In this document: piece by piece, positions 8,818 through 16,904 of the stretch
How the letters are laid out: every line of letters starts with the position of its first letter
Numbering within the stretch: position 1 is the first letter of the stretch
Assembly (NCBI RefSeq): GCF_000159135.1
Contig: NZ_GG667527.1
Span: 16,464-71,467, forward strand
DNA from: Corynebacterium striatum ATCC 6940
GTDB taxonomy: Bacteria; Actinomycetota; Actinomycetes; Mycobacteriales; Mycobacteriaceae
DNA length: 55,004 bases
Reading direction: 5' to 3'
Notes under the pieces: model-generated
What the model was told of the DNA's origin: nothing
Databases searched by the model: none
What the model saw: only the letters and a program-made list of their open reading frames with translations
Made by a program: the position numbers and the translations under genes

Positions 8818-9504
8818 ATGCATGGCCACCTTCTAGTTTCGATTTCCAGCATCTTTTCTGACACGCGGAAACAAGCTAGTAACCTCATCAAAGAGCTCGA
8901 CCGGGAAGAAATCCCGGTCTCTTTGCTGGTTGCACCACATATCGACGGCAATTGGCACCTGGCCAAGGATGACAAGACCTTAGGCTTTCTCAAAGAGCAG
9001 GAATCCGCGGGTAGGTTGCTCATCCTGAATGGCTTCGACCAAGCGGTGCAAGGCCGCCGCGCCGAGTTCGCTAACCTCGACTCGCACGAGGCCAATCTCC
9101 GTCTGAAGGGCGCCACGCGGCAGATGGCCAAGCTGGGCTTCGAGCCGAGCATCTTCGCACCTCCACGCTGGCGTATGTCGCCTGGCACCTTGGAGGTCCT
9201 GCCGAACTTTGCTTTCGATGTCGCGGCCTCCACGCGTGGCATCCACGAGTTGCGCTCGGGCAAGTTCCACCAGACCCGCAACCTCTCCTTCGGCGAGGGC
9301 TTCGGCGCGGCGAAGTGGTGGCGCCGCAACATTATTCGCGCAGCTGAGCGCTCCGCGCTGCGTGGCAACACCGTGCGTCTTTCCATCTCTGGCCGCAACC
9401 TGAATGACAGGAAAGTGGTATCGGACTTCATCAAGGCGGTTGACCGCGCCGCGAGCGCCGGCGCGCAGCCCGCGGACTATGGAGTCTTTTTGGCGAAGCG
9501 TTAA
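8818..9504 (+). CDS. DUF2334-type deacetylase-like protein, metal site degenerate
   Basis: Protein of 228 residues resembling the actinobacterial DUF2334 group, a distant branch of the polysaccharide-deacetylase fold. The conserved frame is LLVSIS ... PVSLLVAPH ... a glycine-phenylalanine turn ... FAPPRWRMSPGTL. Active relatives have HGFD or HGYD where a metal-binding histidine lies; here the segment reads LNGFD (70-74), so the histidine is replaced by N71. The first motif (ISSIFSDTRKQ) also lacks a histidine. The protein may therefore bind rather than hydrolyse its ligand. There is no signal peptide, so it is probably cytosolic. It follows ptrB by 48 nt with a -10-like hexamer of its own. 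The family assignment is from memory of mycobacterial homologues. Confidence 0.65.
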   Translation: MHGHLLVSISSIFSDTRKQASNLIKELDREEIPVSLLVAPHIDGNWHLAKDDKTLGFLKEQESAGRLLILNGFDQAVQGRRAEFANLDSHEANLRLKGATRQMAKLGFEPSIFAPPRWRMSPGTLEVLPNFAFDVAASTRGIHELRSGKFHQTRNLSFGEGFGAAKWWRRNIIRAAERSALRGNTVRLSISGRNLNDRKVVSDFIKAVDRAASAGAQPADYGVFLAKR

Positions 9505-9528
9505 AAGCCTCCCGCGGAATTGCACGTC

Positions 9529-9577
9529 AAGCGTGCACCGAACGCACGCCGAACGCGCAAAAGCGTGCACCGAACGC
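9529..9577. repeat. 17-bp direct repeat, 32-bp period
   Basis: AAGCGTGCACCGAACGC occurs at 9529-9545 and again, identical, at 9561-9577; a partial copy of the GCCGAACGC part lies between them. It is non-coding and lies just after the DUF2334-like gene, adjoining the 66-bp hairpin element. Confidence 0.7.
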
Positions 9578-9583
9578 GCTAAA

Positions 9584-9649
9584 GCGCACAATTTGCCAAT
9601 TAGACTGCCGAATCCGCGCTAATTCAGGGCACTATTTGGCAAATTGTGC
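9584..9649. repeat. 66-bp hairpin element, copy 1 (downstream of nuc)
   Basis: Perfect 14-bp inverted arms GCACAATTTGCCAA (9586-9599) and TTGGCAAATTGTGC (9636-9649), separated by 36 nt. After one mismatch the stem continues for a further three pairs (TAG/CTA). The same arms with the same 36-nt loop occur at 12567-12632 in the same orientation, on the other side of the nuclease gene. The two copies share 16 bp at the left end and 21 bp at the right end, while the loop interior differs. Confidence 0.8.
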
Positions 9650-9662
9650 GTAAGGGGAAACG

Positions 9663-9684
9663 CTCCGGGGAAGACGCCCCGGAG
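9663..9684 (-). terminator. Hairpin downstream of nuc
   Basis: CTCCGGGG (9663-9670) / CCCCGGAG (9677-9684) with a 6-nt loop; on the minus strand it is followed by CGTTTCCCCTT, so the T stretch is weak. A second perfect palindrome CTCCCGGGAG (9691-9700) lies between it and the nuc stop codon. Confidence 0.5.
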
Positions 9685-9701
9685 GAAACGCTCCCGGGAG
9701 C

Positions 9702-12395
9702 CTAGAGCTTGAGGAAATCCCGGACCTGCGGTGGCAGGGCGTCGATGAGCTGGGGTGTCAGGAACTTCAGCGAACCGCCGAGCAACATTGCGATGCCGGG
9801 GACGGCAACCGCAAGGATCAATGCGATGATGCTGCCGGTGCTCGAACCAGAGCTAGAGCCGTTACTGGAGCTGGAGCCTTTGTTGGTGCCGGGCTTGCTG
9901 TCTGGGTCGGTGTCTGGTTCTTCGTCTGGGGTAGCGGCCGCCTCGCCCAGGCTGAATCCGACCTTGACCGGGTCGTGGTCGGAGGCGCGGAACGGGGAAT
10001 CGTCGTAGAAGTCCACGATGTTGTAATTGCGGCGAGAGTACTCAAAGGCCACCGGCTCGTCGGCATTGATGTTCCACACCTGGGCGTCGGTTACCTTGCC
10101 GGATACAACCTCGTTTGCCAGGACGTGGTCGAGGGAACCCAACAGGCCAGAGAACTGGTAGGAGGCATCCGCGTGGTAGTCCTCAGCGGGAACGGTGTAG
10201 CCGCTGTCGCGGAAGACATCGATGGCATCGCCGTGGGTATAGGTGTTGAGGTCACCCATCACGAAGGTGGCCTTGTCCTGCCAATCTGGCTGCTTAGCCA
10301 GGTGCTCAAGAACGGCTTCGGCCTGTGCCTTGCGCACGTTGGGGTTGTTGCCCTGGCCGTCGCCGGTGTCGGCGTCACCCTTAACAACGGAACCCTTGGA
10401 CTTGAAATGATTGGCCACGGCCACGAAGGTCTCGTCATCCGCGGCGTCGACTGGCGCGAACTCCTGCGCTAGCGGCTCACGGGCCGTTCCAGTGAAGCGG
10501 TCGTCGACGAAGATGCGGGATTCACCAACCGGTTTGACGCGTTCCCTTTTATAGATGAACGCGGTGCGAATGACGTCCACGGTGTCCGGCAGCTTCTCCG
10601 GGGAGGCCACGTAGGCCCACTTCTCGGAACCAGCGGCCGCGTTGAGCTCGTCGGTCAGGTGCGCCAAGGCTTGGTCGCGCTTGGACTTGTCGCCGGTGAC
10701 GCCGTAGCCGTCTTCGATTTCAGAAAGGGCGATGACGTCGGCATCAAGACCGTTTACGGCCGCGACAATCTTGCGCTGTTGGTTCTCGAAGGCCTCCGCG
10801 GTATAAGCACCGCGGGTCGTGCCGCGCTTGACGGTGACTGGGTTGCCGTCCATGTCATCGTAGGAGCTGCCGCCGTACTCCTCGCCAAGGGAGGTGAAGT
10901 AGTTCAATACGTTGAAGGCACCAATGGTGTATTCTCCTTCGACGTCGAGTGCGTGCAGTTCCTTTTCGCGGGAGTCTTCCCAGGTAATCGGCAAATCGCT
11001 GCCTGCCGTATTGCCCGTTACCGGTGCGGTGGGCTGGTAGCGCCACTGTTCATGGGAGTAACCCACGATGACCGGGTGCTGGAAAGTTACCTGGTCAGTG
11101 GTGCGCAGGGACTTGATGGTCTGCGCGTTGTCCTGCGCGATATATGGCAGCGGGGTGGATTGGTCAGACTCGAGGTAGTTTTTCGTGCGGCCATCGTCCA
11201 GCGTGACCAGCTTGGCGGCGTTGGAAGCGGCGAGTTTCTGTAAGTCGGAGTCTGGGTCTGTCGACGGGTCATAAAGGTCCGACGGCTGGCGGAGTGCCTC
11301 AGTGCCCGGCGCCAGGCCTACCTCGCCATACTGGTTGAGCGCGTAGTTGTTGGTCACGGTGTGGGTGCCAGGCAGCACCAGCATGTGCTCGTAGGCCTCA
11401 CGGGCGACGTCGCCTTCCGGCAGGGCCTCCAGTTCGAGCGCGGTGACCTCCGGCAGGGGAGCATCGAGCTTCTCGACGGCATCTGCGGTTAGCTGGGTGG
11501 CGTCAAAGAACTCCGAGACCTTGCCAGAAACCTGCACGGAATCCCCGAGCTGCGGATAAGCAGAGGCTTCCTTGCTACCCATGTAAATAAACAGCGCCGG
11601 GGAAGCAGCAGGAGCCTCGTTTCCGGTGCCGCCGGTCTGGATAGTGAAGCCGTTGATGCCGCCCTCGGACCACACGCCAGTGACGACGCCCTTGGTCGTG
11701 ACGTTCTGGTCTTTAACCGGAGACTGAGCGCCGGTTCCCTGGATTTCTTCGATGCTTAGCTCGCGGCCGGGGTCTGCAGGCTGCGTTGGTTCCTCTGGCT
11801 CAGCGGGCGTGGTTGGTTCGTTTCCGGAAGGCGTAGGAGTTGGCGTGCCGACATGGAAATCGGCAGCGTTGTCGTCGGTATCGGTGCCCGCCTCATCGCG
11901 AGAGACTGACTCTGCATTGGAGGTGCATGGGGCAGGGGTGCCTTCTGCCAGCTGGGCGGAACCGTAACCGGCGAGGTCAACCTCGTTGCCGGAGGCGTCG
12001 TAAAGCTTGACCGATCCCTTCGAACCGGACAGGTTCAGGGAGGACTCCGCGTCTGGGGTAGGCAGTGGCGTGGAGCCGCCGTTGCCCTGGCCAGCCTGAA
12101 TCAGGTAGTGCTTGCCAGCCGGAATCGCGCCGCTGAGAGCAGCCTTGCCGCCCGAGTTGCCACCGGCGGAAAAGTACTCGACGGACCAACCATCCAGCGA
12201 GACCGCGGCTTCGGTGGGGTTGAAGAGCTCGATGAAGTCGTGGGTAAAGGTCGCACCAGAGTTTCCGCCGCCGCCGTAAACCTCAGAAAGGACCACGGCA
12301 TCACCTGCGGGGGCTGCATGGGCGGGGACGGTGAGAGTGGAGAAAGTGGAGATGAGCGCGGTCAAAGAAAGCGCGTGGAGAGAACGAGAGCGCAT
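9702..12395 (-). CDS. nuc: Secreted, membrane-anchored nuclease (ExeM/NucH type)
   Basis: Large extracellular endonuclease-like protein of 897 residues, likely used to degrade external DNA or RNA, for example to obtain phosphate and nucleosides. A signal peptide ends at AHA-AP (about residue 27). A lamin-tail domain follows (about 31-175), then a Pro/Thr/Glu-rich linker, an OB-like segment (about 200-330) and an endonuclease/exonuclease/phosphatase domain (from about 489). In that domain VMGDLNTY (about 711), SLDHVLANE (about 755) and ASDHDP (about 803) carry the metal and catalytic residues. The C-terminus has a Ser/Gly-rich stretch, one membrane segment (about 854-874) and a short cytoplasmic tail, so it is probably surface-anchored. 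The ATG at 12395 follows AAGG at 6 nt; longer upstream starts lack a signal peptide. A nuclease named nucH is phosphate-regulated in C. glutamicum; the same control here is inference. Confidence 0.88.
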   Translation of the reverse strand: MRSRSLHALSLTALISTFSTLTVPAHAAPAGDAVVLSEVYGGGGNSGATFTHDFIELFNPTEAAVSLDGWSVEYFSAGGNSGGKAALSGAIPAGKHYLIQAGQGNGGSTPLPTPDAESSLNLSGSKGSVKLYDASGNEVDLAGYGSAQLAEGTPAPCTSNAESVSRDEAGTDTDDNAADFHVGTPTPTPSGNEPTTPAEPEEPTQPADPGRELSIEEIQGTGAQSPVKDQNVTTKGVVTGVWSEGGINGFTIQTGGTGNEAPAASPALFIYMGSKEASAYPQLGDSVQVSGKVSEFFDATQLTADAVEKLDAPLPEVTALELEALPEGDVAREAYEHMLVLPGTHTVTNNYALNQYGEVGLAPGTEALRQPSDLYDPSTDPDSDLQKLAASNAAKLVTLDDGRTKNYLESDQSTPLPYIAQDNAQTIKSLRTTDQVTFQHPVIVGYSHEQWRYQPTAPVTGNTAGSDLPITWEDSREKELHALDVEGEYTIGAFNVLNYFTSLGEEYGGSSYDDMDGNPVTVKRGTTRGAYTAEAFENQQRKIVAAVNGLDADVIALSEIEDGYGVTGDKSKRDQALAHLTDELNAAAGSEKWAYVASPEKLPDTVDVIRTAFIYKRERVKPVGESRIFVDDRFTGTAREPLAQEFAPVDAADDETFVAVANHFKSKGSVVKGDADTGDGQGNNPNVRKAQAEAVLEHLAKQPDWQDKATFVMGDLNTYTHGDAIDVFRDSGYTVPAEDYHADASYQFSGLLGSLDHVLANEVVSGKVTDAQVWNINADEPVAFEYSRRNYNIVDFYDDSPFRASDHDPVKVGFSLGEAAATPDEEPDTDPDSKPGTNKGSSSSNGSSSGSSTGSIIALILAVAVPGIAMLLGGSLKFLTPQLIDALPPQVRDFLKL

Positions 12396-12784
12396 GAGAA
12401 ACCTTGCAATAGGAGATATATGACCATTTGTTTCTAAGGCACCGCGTCGGGCTTGCCAAGCGTTCATCCCCCAGATGTCTTGGGGGTTTACCTGCATGCC
12501 CAAAAAGTTTGTCTTGCGGTTCATCGGGTGTTTACGTGGGCTTCGCGGGGCAGGGGCGTGCGAACTGCGCACAATTTGCCAAGCAAGCCCGGAAAATCAG
12601 CAAATTTGGGCGCACTATTTGGCAAATTGTGCCCACGCGAGGCCTCGGTGCCAGTAATCCTCCAAACCGAACCACCCCCAACCCGCCGCCCTATAGAATT
12701 GGTTTTCGTTCCCCGCGGGAAATACTGTGGGCACTAAGTCGACTACCGAGTTAAAACTTGAGCTTAAAGAAAACTGGAGGCACG
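12396..12784. other. Divergent spacer between nuc and purL
   Basis: No gene. It carries the second 66-bp hairpin element (12567-12632), then two possible purL -10 hexamers, TAGAAT (12694-12699) and TACTGT (12723-12728), and the purL ribosome binding site GGAGG (12776-12780). Nothing like a known purine riboswitch was recognised. Confidence 0.4.
12567..12632. repeat. 66-bp hairpin element, copy 2 (upstream of nuc)
   Basis: Arms GCACAATTTGCCAA (12569-12582) and TTGGCAAATTGTGC (12619-12632) with a 36-nt loop, the same geometry and orientation as 9584-9649. It lies 172 bp before the nuc start codon and 152 bp before the purL start codon. Confidence 0.8.
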
Positions 12785-15700
12785 ATGGTTCAGCGCGTGT
12801 ACGTGGAAAATCGCGAGGGTGGGCATGCCGCGGCATTGTCGAAAGAGTACGGCGTCAAAGTGCGCCTGCTCAACCGCTATGACGTAGAGGGCACCACGGA
12901 TGAGGAGTTCGCCACCGCGGTTCAGCTGGTTCTCTCTGAACCGCAGGTAGACACAACCTATTCCACGTTGGACGAGGCCGGCGTCGACGGCGAGGTCCTC
13001 GCGGTCGAGCCGCTACCTGGTCAATTCGATCAGCGCGCGGACTCCGCTGCACAGTGCATTCAGTTCCTCTTTGAAAAGGAGCGCCCGCGCGTTCGCACCG
13101 CTGTGGTCTACGCAGTCGAGGGCACCATTCCGGAGGCCATGCGCGTAGGCCTCATCAACCCAGTGGAGGCCCGCGAGGCTTCCCTGGAACTGCCTGAGAC
13201 GCTGGCACTGCAGGTGGCCACGCCCGCTGACGTGGAGACCCTCGAGGGCTTTACTGCGCTTTCCGACGCCGCCCTCCCCGAATTCGTCGCATCCCACGGC
13301 CTGGCCATGGACGCTGACGACGCCACCTTGATTCGTAACTACTTTGCTTCCGAAGACCGCGAACCCACCATCACCGAGCTCAAGGTAATCGACACCTACT
13401 GGTCCGATCACTGCCGCCACACCACTTTTGAGACGGTTCTCGACTCCATCACCTTCAACGAGCCAGCCGTCGAGGCTGCTTACCAGGACTACCTCGCAGC
13501 CCGCGAGTCCATCGGCCGCACCAAGCCGGTGACCCTGATGGACATGGGCACCATCGCGGGCAAGGTCCTGCGTGCCACGGGCAAGCTCGACGCCATGGAC
13601 GTCTCCGAAGAGATCAATGCCTGCACCGTGCACGTCACCATCACCGTTGACGGCAAGGAAGAGCCATGGCTGCTGCTCTTTAAGAACGAGACCCACAACC
13701 ACCCAACCGAGATCGAGCCTTTCGGTGGCGCCGCTACCTGTATCGGTGGCGCTATCCGTGACCCGCTGTCCGGCCGCGGCTACGTCTACGGCGCCATGCG
13801 CATCTCCGGCTCCGGCAACCCACTGGAGACCACCACGCGCCCGGGCAAGCTGCCGCAGAAGACCATCGCGCGCGTAGCCGCTGCCGGTAACTCCTCCTAC
13901 GGCAACCAGATCGGCCTGGCCACCGGCCTCGTCGACGAGCTCTATCACCCGGGCTATGTGGCCAAGCACCTCGAGATGGGTGCAGTTGTCGCGGGCGCAC
14001 CAGCCGCTAACGTGCGCCGCGAGGTGCCGGCCGCAGGTGACCTCGTGGTCTTGGTCGGAGGTGCAACCGGCCGCGACGGCATCGGCGGAGCCACCGGTTC
14101 CTCCAAGTCGCATACCGTGGAATCCCTGACCACCGCGGGCGCGGAGGTGCAGAAGGGTAATGCGCCGGAGGAGCGAAAGCTGCAGCGTCTGTTCCGCAAC
14201 CCGGAATTCTCCAAGCTCATCAAGCGCTGCAACGACTTCGGCGCCGGCGGCGTCGCCGTGGCTGTGGGCGAGCTGGCTGATTCCCTCGAGATCAACCTGG
14301 ACGCCGTCCCAAAGAAGTACGAGGGCCTCGACGGCACCGAGCTGGCACTGTCTGAGTCCCAGGAGCGCATGGCTACCGTGATTGAGGCAGGCGACGTCGA
14401 CAAGCTCATCGCCCTCGCCAACGAGGAGAACCTCAACGCCGTGGTCGTTGCGGAGGTCACTGACTCTGGCCGCATGCGCATGCACTGGCGCGGCACCACC
14501 ATCGTGGATCTCTCACGCGAGTTCCTCAACACCAACGGCGCGGACAAGCACGCCACCGCTGACGTCGCCCCTGCTGGTGATTGGCGCGGCGCGTCCCGTG
14601 AGTGGGCGCGCCAGGAGGACTTCAACGCGTCCTTCCTCGGCATGGCCTCCGACCTCAACGTTGCCTCCAAGCAAGGCCTCTCCGAGCGCTTCGACTCCAC
14701 CGTCGGCGCGGGTACCGTGCTCATGCCTTTCGGCGGCACGCGTCAGGCCACCCCGATCCAGGCAATGGCCAACACCCTCCCGGCGCTGGGCGAGACCACC
14801 AACTGCTCCGTGATGTCCTGGGGCTACAACCCATACGTCACCGAGGCCAGCCCGTACCACGGCGCCTACCTCGCCGTTGTGGAGTCCGTGTCCAAGCTGA
14901 TTGCCACCGGCGCCTCCTTCGATGAGACCTACCTGTCCTTCCAGGAGTACTTCGAGCGCATGGACTCTGCCTCCGCGTGGGGTAAGCCAACTGCTGCGCT
15001 GCTGGGCACCATCAAGGCCCAGCTTGGCCTCGGCGTCGCCGCGATCGGCGGCAAGGACTCCATGTCCGGAACCTTCGAAGAGCTGCACGTTCCACCAACG
15101 GTTATCTCGGTTGCCGTCAGCCACGACGACGCGGGCAACATGGTCCCTAACCACTTCAAGGCCGCAGGCCACCAGGTGACGCTGCTTTCGCCTGCGCTTG
15201 CCGACGTCTCCGATACCGCCCTCGCCGGCCTGCCTACCCCAGAGTCGCTGGTGGAGAACTTCCGTACCGTGACTGAGCTGCTGCGCTCAGGCAAGGTCGT
15301 CTCCGCGTACACCCCCGGCTTTGGCGGCCCTGCCGAGTCCGTGCTGAAGATGGGCCTGGGTGAGGGCATCGGCTTCGCCTTCGCTGACGACGCCCCTCTC
15401 TACGATTACGCCTACGGCGCCTTCGTCCTCGAGTGGGCAGAAGGCCAGGAGCCCGTTGCCGGCTCTGCCCTGGGTACCACCACCGCTGGCGGCTTCAGCT
15501 ACCGCGGCGCGGAGGTCAGCTTTGCTGACGCTGAGGCTGCCTACTTGGGCACCCTGGAAGAGATTTACCCGACCACGGTGGAGCAGGCTGGCTCTGTTGA
15601 CCTCGGCGCTGCTGCTAAGGGGGAGACGGTCGCACGGACCATCACCCCGACCTTCGGTGGGGCAAAGGCCACGGCGCTCATCCCGGTCTTCCCGGGCACC

Positions 15701-16459
15701 AACTGCGAGTACGACTCTGAGGCAGCGCTGCGTCGCGCGGGTATCGAGTCTGAGATTCTCGTGGTGCGCAACCGCACCCCTGAAGACATTGCTGAGTCCG
15801 TGGACCGCATGGCGGCTGCACTGGACCGCTCGCAGATGCTCTTCCTGCCGGGCGGCTTCTCCGGTGGTGACGAGCCGGATGGCTCCGCGAAGTTCATCAC
15901 CTCCTTCCTGCGCAACCCGTCCCTGTCCGCAGGCGTGCAGGGCCTCCTCGACGAGCGCGGCGGCCTCATCCTGGGCATCTGCAACGGCTTCCAGGCGCTC
16001 ATCAAGCTCGGCCTGGTTCCGTTCGGAGCCATCTCCGAGCCAGGCACTGAGACCCCGACCCTGACCTTCAACAGCATCGGCCGCCACCAGTCGCGCATCT
16101 CCCGCGTCCGCGTGGTCAACAACGATTCGCCATGGCTGTCCAAGGTCAATGAAGGCGACGTCTTCTCCGTCCCGATTTCGCACGGCGAGGGCCGCATCAC
16201 CGCTGGTGAATCTGAGTGGGAGCGCCTCAAGGCTGCCGCAGTGACTCAGTACGTGGACGCTGCAGGCAACCCGCTGATGGATATCTCTGTGAACCCGAAC
16301 GGTGGCCTCTTCGCCCTTGAAGGAATCATGTCCGAGGACGGCCGCGTCCTGGGCAAGATGGGCCACTCTGAGCGCATCTCGCCGTCGACGTACAAGAACG
16401 TGCCGGGCGAGTACGACATGTTGCTCTTTGAGTCCGCGGCGGACTTCTTCCGCAAGTAG
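12785..16459 (+). CDS. purL: Single-chain FGAM synthase (PurL with fused glutaminase)
   Basis: Phosphoribosylformylglycinamidine synthase, fourth step of purine synthesis: FGAR plus glutamine and ATP to FGAM. At 1224 residues it holds the N-terminal PurS-like part, two PurM-like synthetase halves (FKNETHNHPTEIEPFGGAAT near 305; a second half from about 590) and a C-terminal class I glutaminase. The glutaminase nucleophile is C1066 in LGICNGFQ, and SHGEGR carries its histidine. The N-terminus and length resemble the clostridial/streptococcal/bifidobacterial single-chain clade rather than the enterobacterial 1295-residue form. C. glutamicum has separate purS, purQ and purL at the same map position, so this looks like a replacement. 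ATG 12785 is chosen because GGAGG precedes it. Confidence 0.93.
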   Translation: MVQRVYVENREGGHAAALSKEYGVKVRLLNRYDVEGTTDEEFATAVQLVLSEPQVDTTYSTLDEAGVDGEVLAVEPLPGQFDQRADSAAQCIQFLFEKERPRVRTAVVYAVEGTIPEAMRVGLINPVEAREASLELPETLALQVATPADVETLEGFTALSDAALPEFVASHGLAMDADDATLIRNYFASEDREPTITELKVIDTYWSDHCRHTTFETVLDSITFNEPAVEAAYQDYLAARESIGRTKPVTLMDMGTIAGKVLRATGKLDAMDVSEEINACTVHVTITVDGKEEPWLLLFKNETHNHPTEIEPFGGAATCIGGAIRDPLSGRGYVYGAMRISGSGNPLETTTRPGKLPQKTIARVAAAGNSSYGNQIGLATGLVDELYHPGYVAKHLEMGAVVAGAPAANVRREVPAAGDLVVLVGGATGRDGIGGATGSSKSHTVESLTTAGAEVQKGNAPEERKLQRLFRNPEFSKLIKRCNDFGAGGVAVAVGELADSLEINLDAVPKKYEGLDGTELALSESQERMATVIEAGDVDKLIALANEENLNAVVVAEVTDSGRMRMHWRGTTIVDLSREFLNTNGADKHATADVAPAGDWRGASREWARQEDFNASFLGMASDLNVASKQGLSERFDSTVGAGTVLMPFGGTRQATPIQAMANTLPALGETTNCSVMSWGYNPYVTEASPYHGAYLAVVESVSKLIATGASFDETYLSFQEYFERMDSASAWGKPTAALLGTIKAQLGLGVAAIGGKDSMSGTFEELHVPPTVISVAVSHDDAGNMVPNHFKAAGHQVTLLSPALADVSDTALAGLPTPESLVENFRTVTELLRSGKVVSAYTPGFGGPAESVLKMGLGEGIGFAFADDAPLYDYAYGAFVLEWAEGQEPVAGSALGTTTAGGFSYRGAEVSFADAEAAYLGTLEEIYPTTVEQAGSVDLGAAAKGETVARTITPTFGGAKATALIPVFPGTNCEYDSEAALRRAGIESEILVVRNRTPEDIAESVDRMAAALDRSQMLFLPGGFSGGDEPDGSAKFITSFLRNPSLSAGVQGLLDERGGLILGICNGFQALIKLGLVPFGAISEPGTETPTLTFNSIGRHQSRISRVRVVNNDSPWLSKVNEGDVFSVPISHGEGRITAGESEWERLKAAAVTQYVDAAGNPLMDISVNPNGGLFALEGIMSEDGRVLGKMGHSERISPSTYKNVPGEYDMLLFESAADFFRK

Positions 16460-16473
16460 TTCCGAGCCCGGCT

Positions 16474-16605
16474 GGTTGGGTCCTCCTGGTTGGGTCCCAT
16501 TCCTTGGCTCCCTTTGCTAGCAAAGGGAGCCTTTTTCATCCCAAAACACAAAACTTCACTCGCAATAGGACCCAACCAATGGGACCCAAAGACGGGGACC
16601 CAACC
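16474..16605. repeat. Nested inverted repeats around the purL terminator
   Basis: GGTTGGGTCC occurs at 16474-16483 and 16488-16497. Its complement GGACCCAACC occurs at 16568-16577 and 16596-16605, and AATGGGACCCAA (16578-16589) pairs with TTGGGTCCCATT (16490-16501). The perfect terminator hairpin lies between the two sets, so RNA from this region could fold into a long stem with the terminator at its tip or into alternative stems. Confidence 0.7.
16506..16536 (+). terminator. Rho-independent terminator after purL
   Basis: GGCTCCCTTTG / CAAAGGGAGCC with a 4-nt loop CTAG, followed by TTTTT. It is a perfect 11-bp stem and the strongest terminator of the purine region. Confidence 0.9.
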
Positions 16606-16640
16606 GGTGTGGGAGCCTCAGAGCGAGCGATGGTCTGTGC

Positions 16641-16826
16641 TCAGCTGATCTTCATCTGTTGCTCGAACCAGCCGAAGGAGTGCGCGCCCTGGTCAGTGGA
16701 GACAGCTCCTGGGTCATCCGGTTTATGCGCTCTTGGCCGCCCTGTACACCTGGCAAGAGATAGAAGCTCGGGCGTGGCTGGTCACCACCGGGGAGCAGAG
16801 CATTGTTGGAGATCCCCTTGAACCCC
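16641..16826 (-). pseudogene. Possible remnant of a mycolyltransferase/esterase
   Basis: The minus strand encodes esterase-like pieces in different frames. One frame reads NNALLPGGDQPRPSFYLLPG, like the beginning of the catalytic domain of corynebacterial mycolyltransferases. Another reads STDQGAHSFGWFEQQMK and stops at 16641, like their C-terminal end (G-x-H-S-x-x-Y/W). The middle of such an enzyme, including the GxSxG serine motif, is missing. The reading is of a gene with an internal deletion and at least one frameshift. The pieces are short, so chance similarity remains possible. Confidence 0.35.
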
Positions 16827-16845
16827 TGAGGCTAGGCCCGTATAG

Positions 16846-16859
16846 TTACGGAAACGTAA
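16846..16859. promoter_or_regulatory. 14-bp palindrome upstream of the hemolysin-III gene
   Basis: TTACGGAAACGTAA, arms TTACG/CGTAA with a 4-nt centre, 45 bp before the start codon. Size and symmetry suit a TetR-type or similar repressor site, but no regulator gene is adjacent. Confidence 0.35.
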
Positions 16860-16904
16860 GTTTAGTGTTGAGGCTAAATAGATTCCCAAAGTAAGGCTTT
16901 CTTG

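Noticed and set aside
12396..12784. Purine riboswitch before purL
   Set aside because: No purine-aptamer core pattern was found; the hairpin here has a copy after nuc and is not specific to purL.
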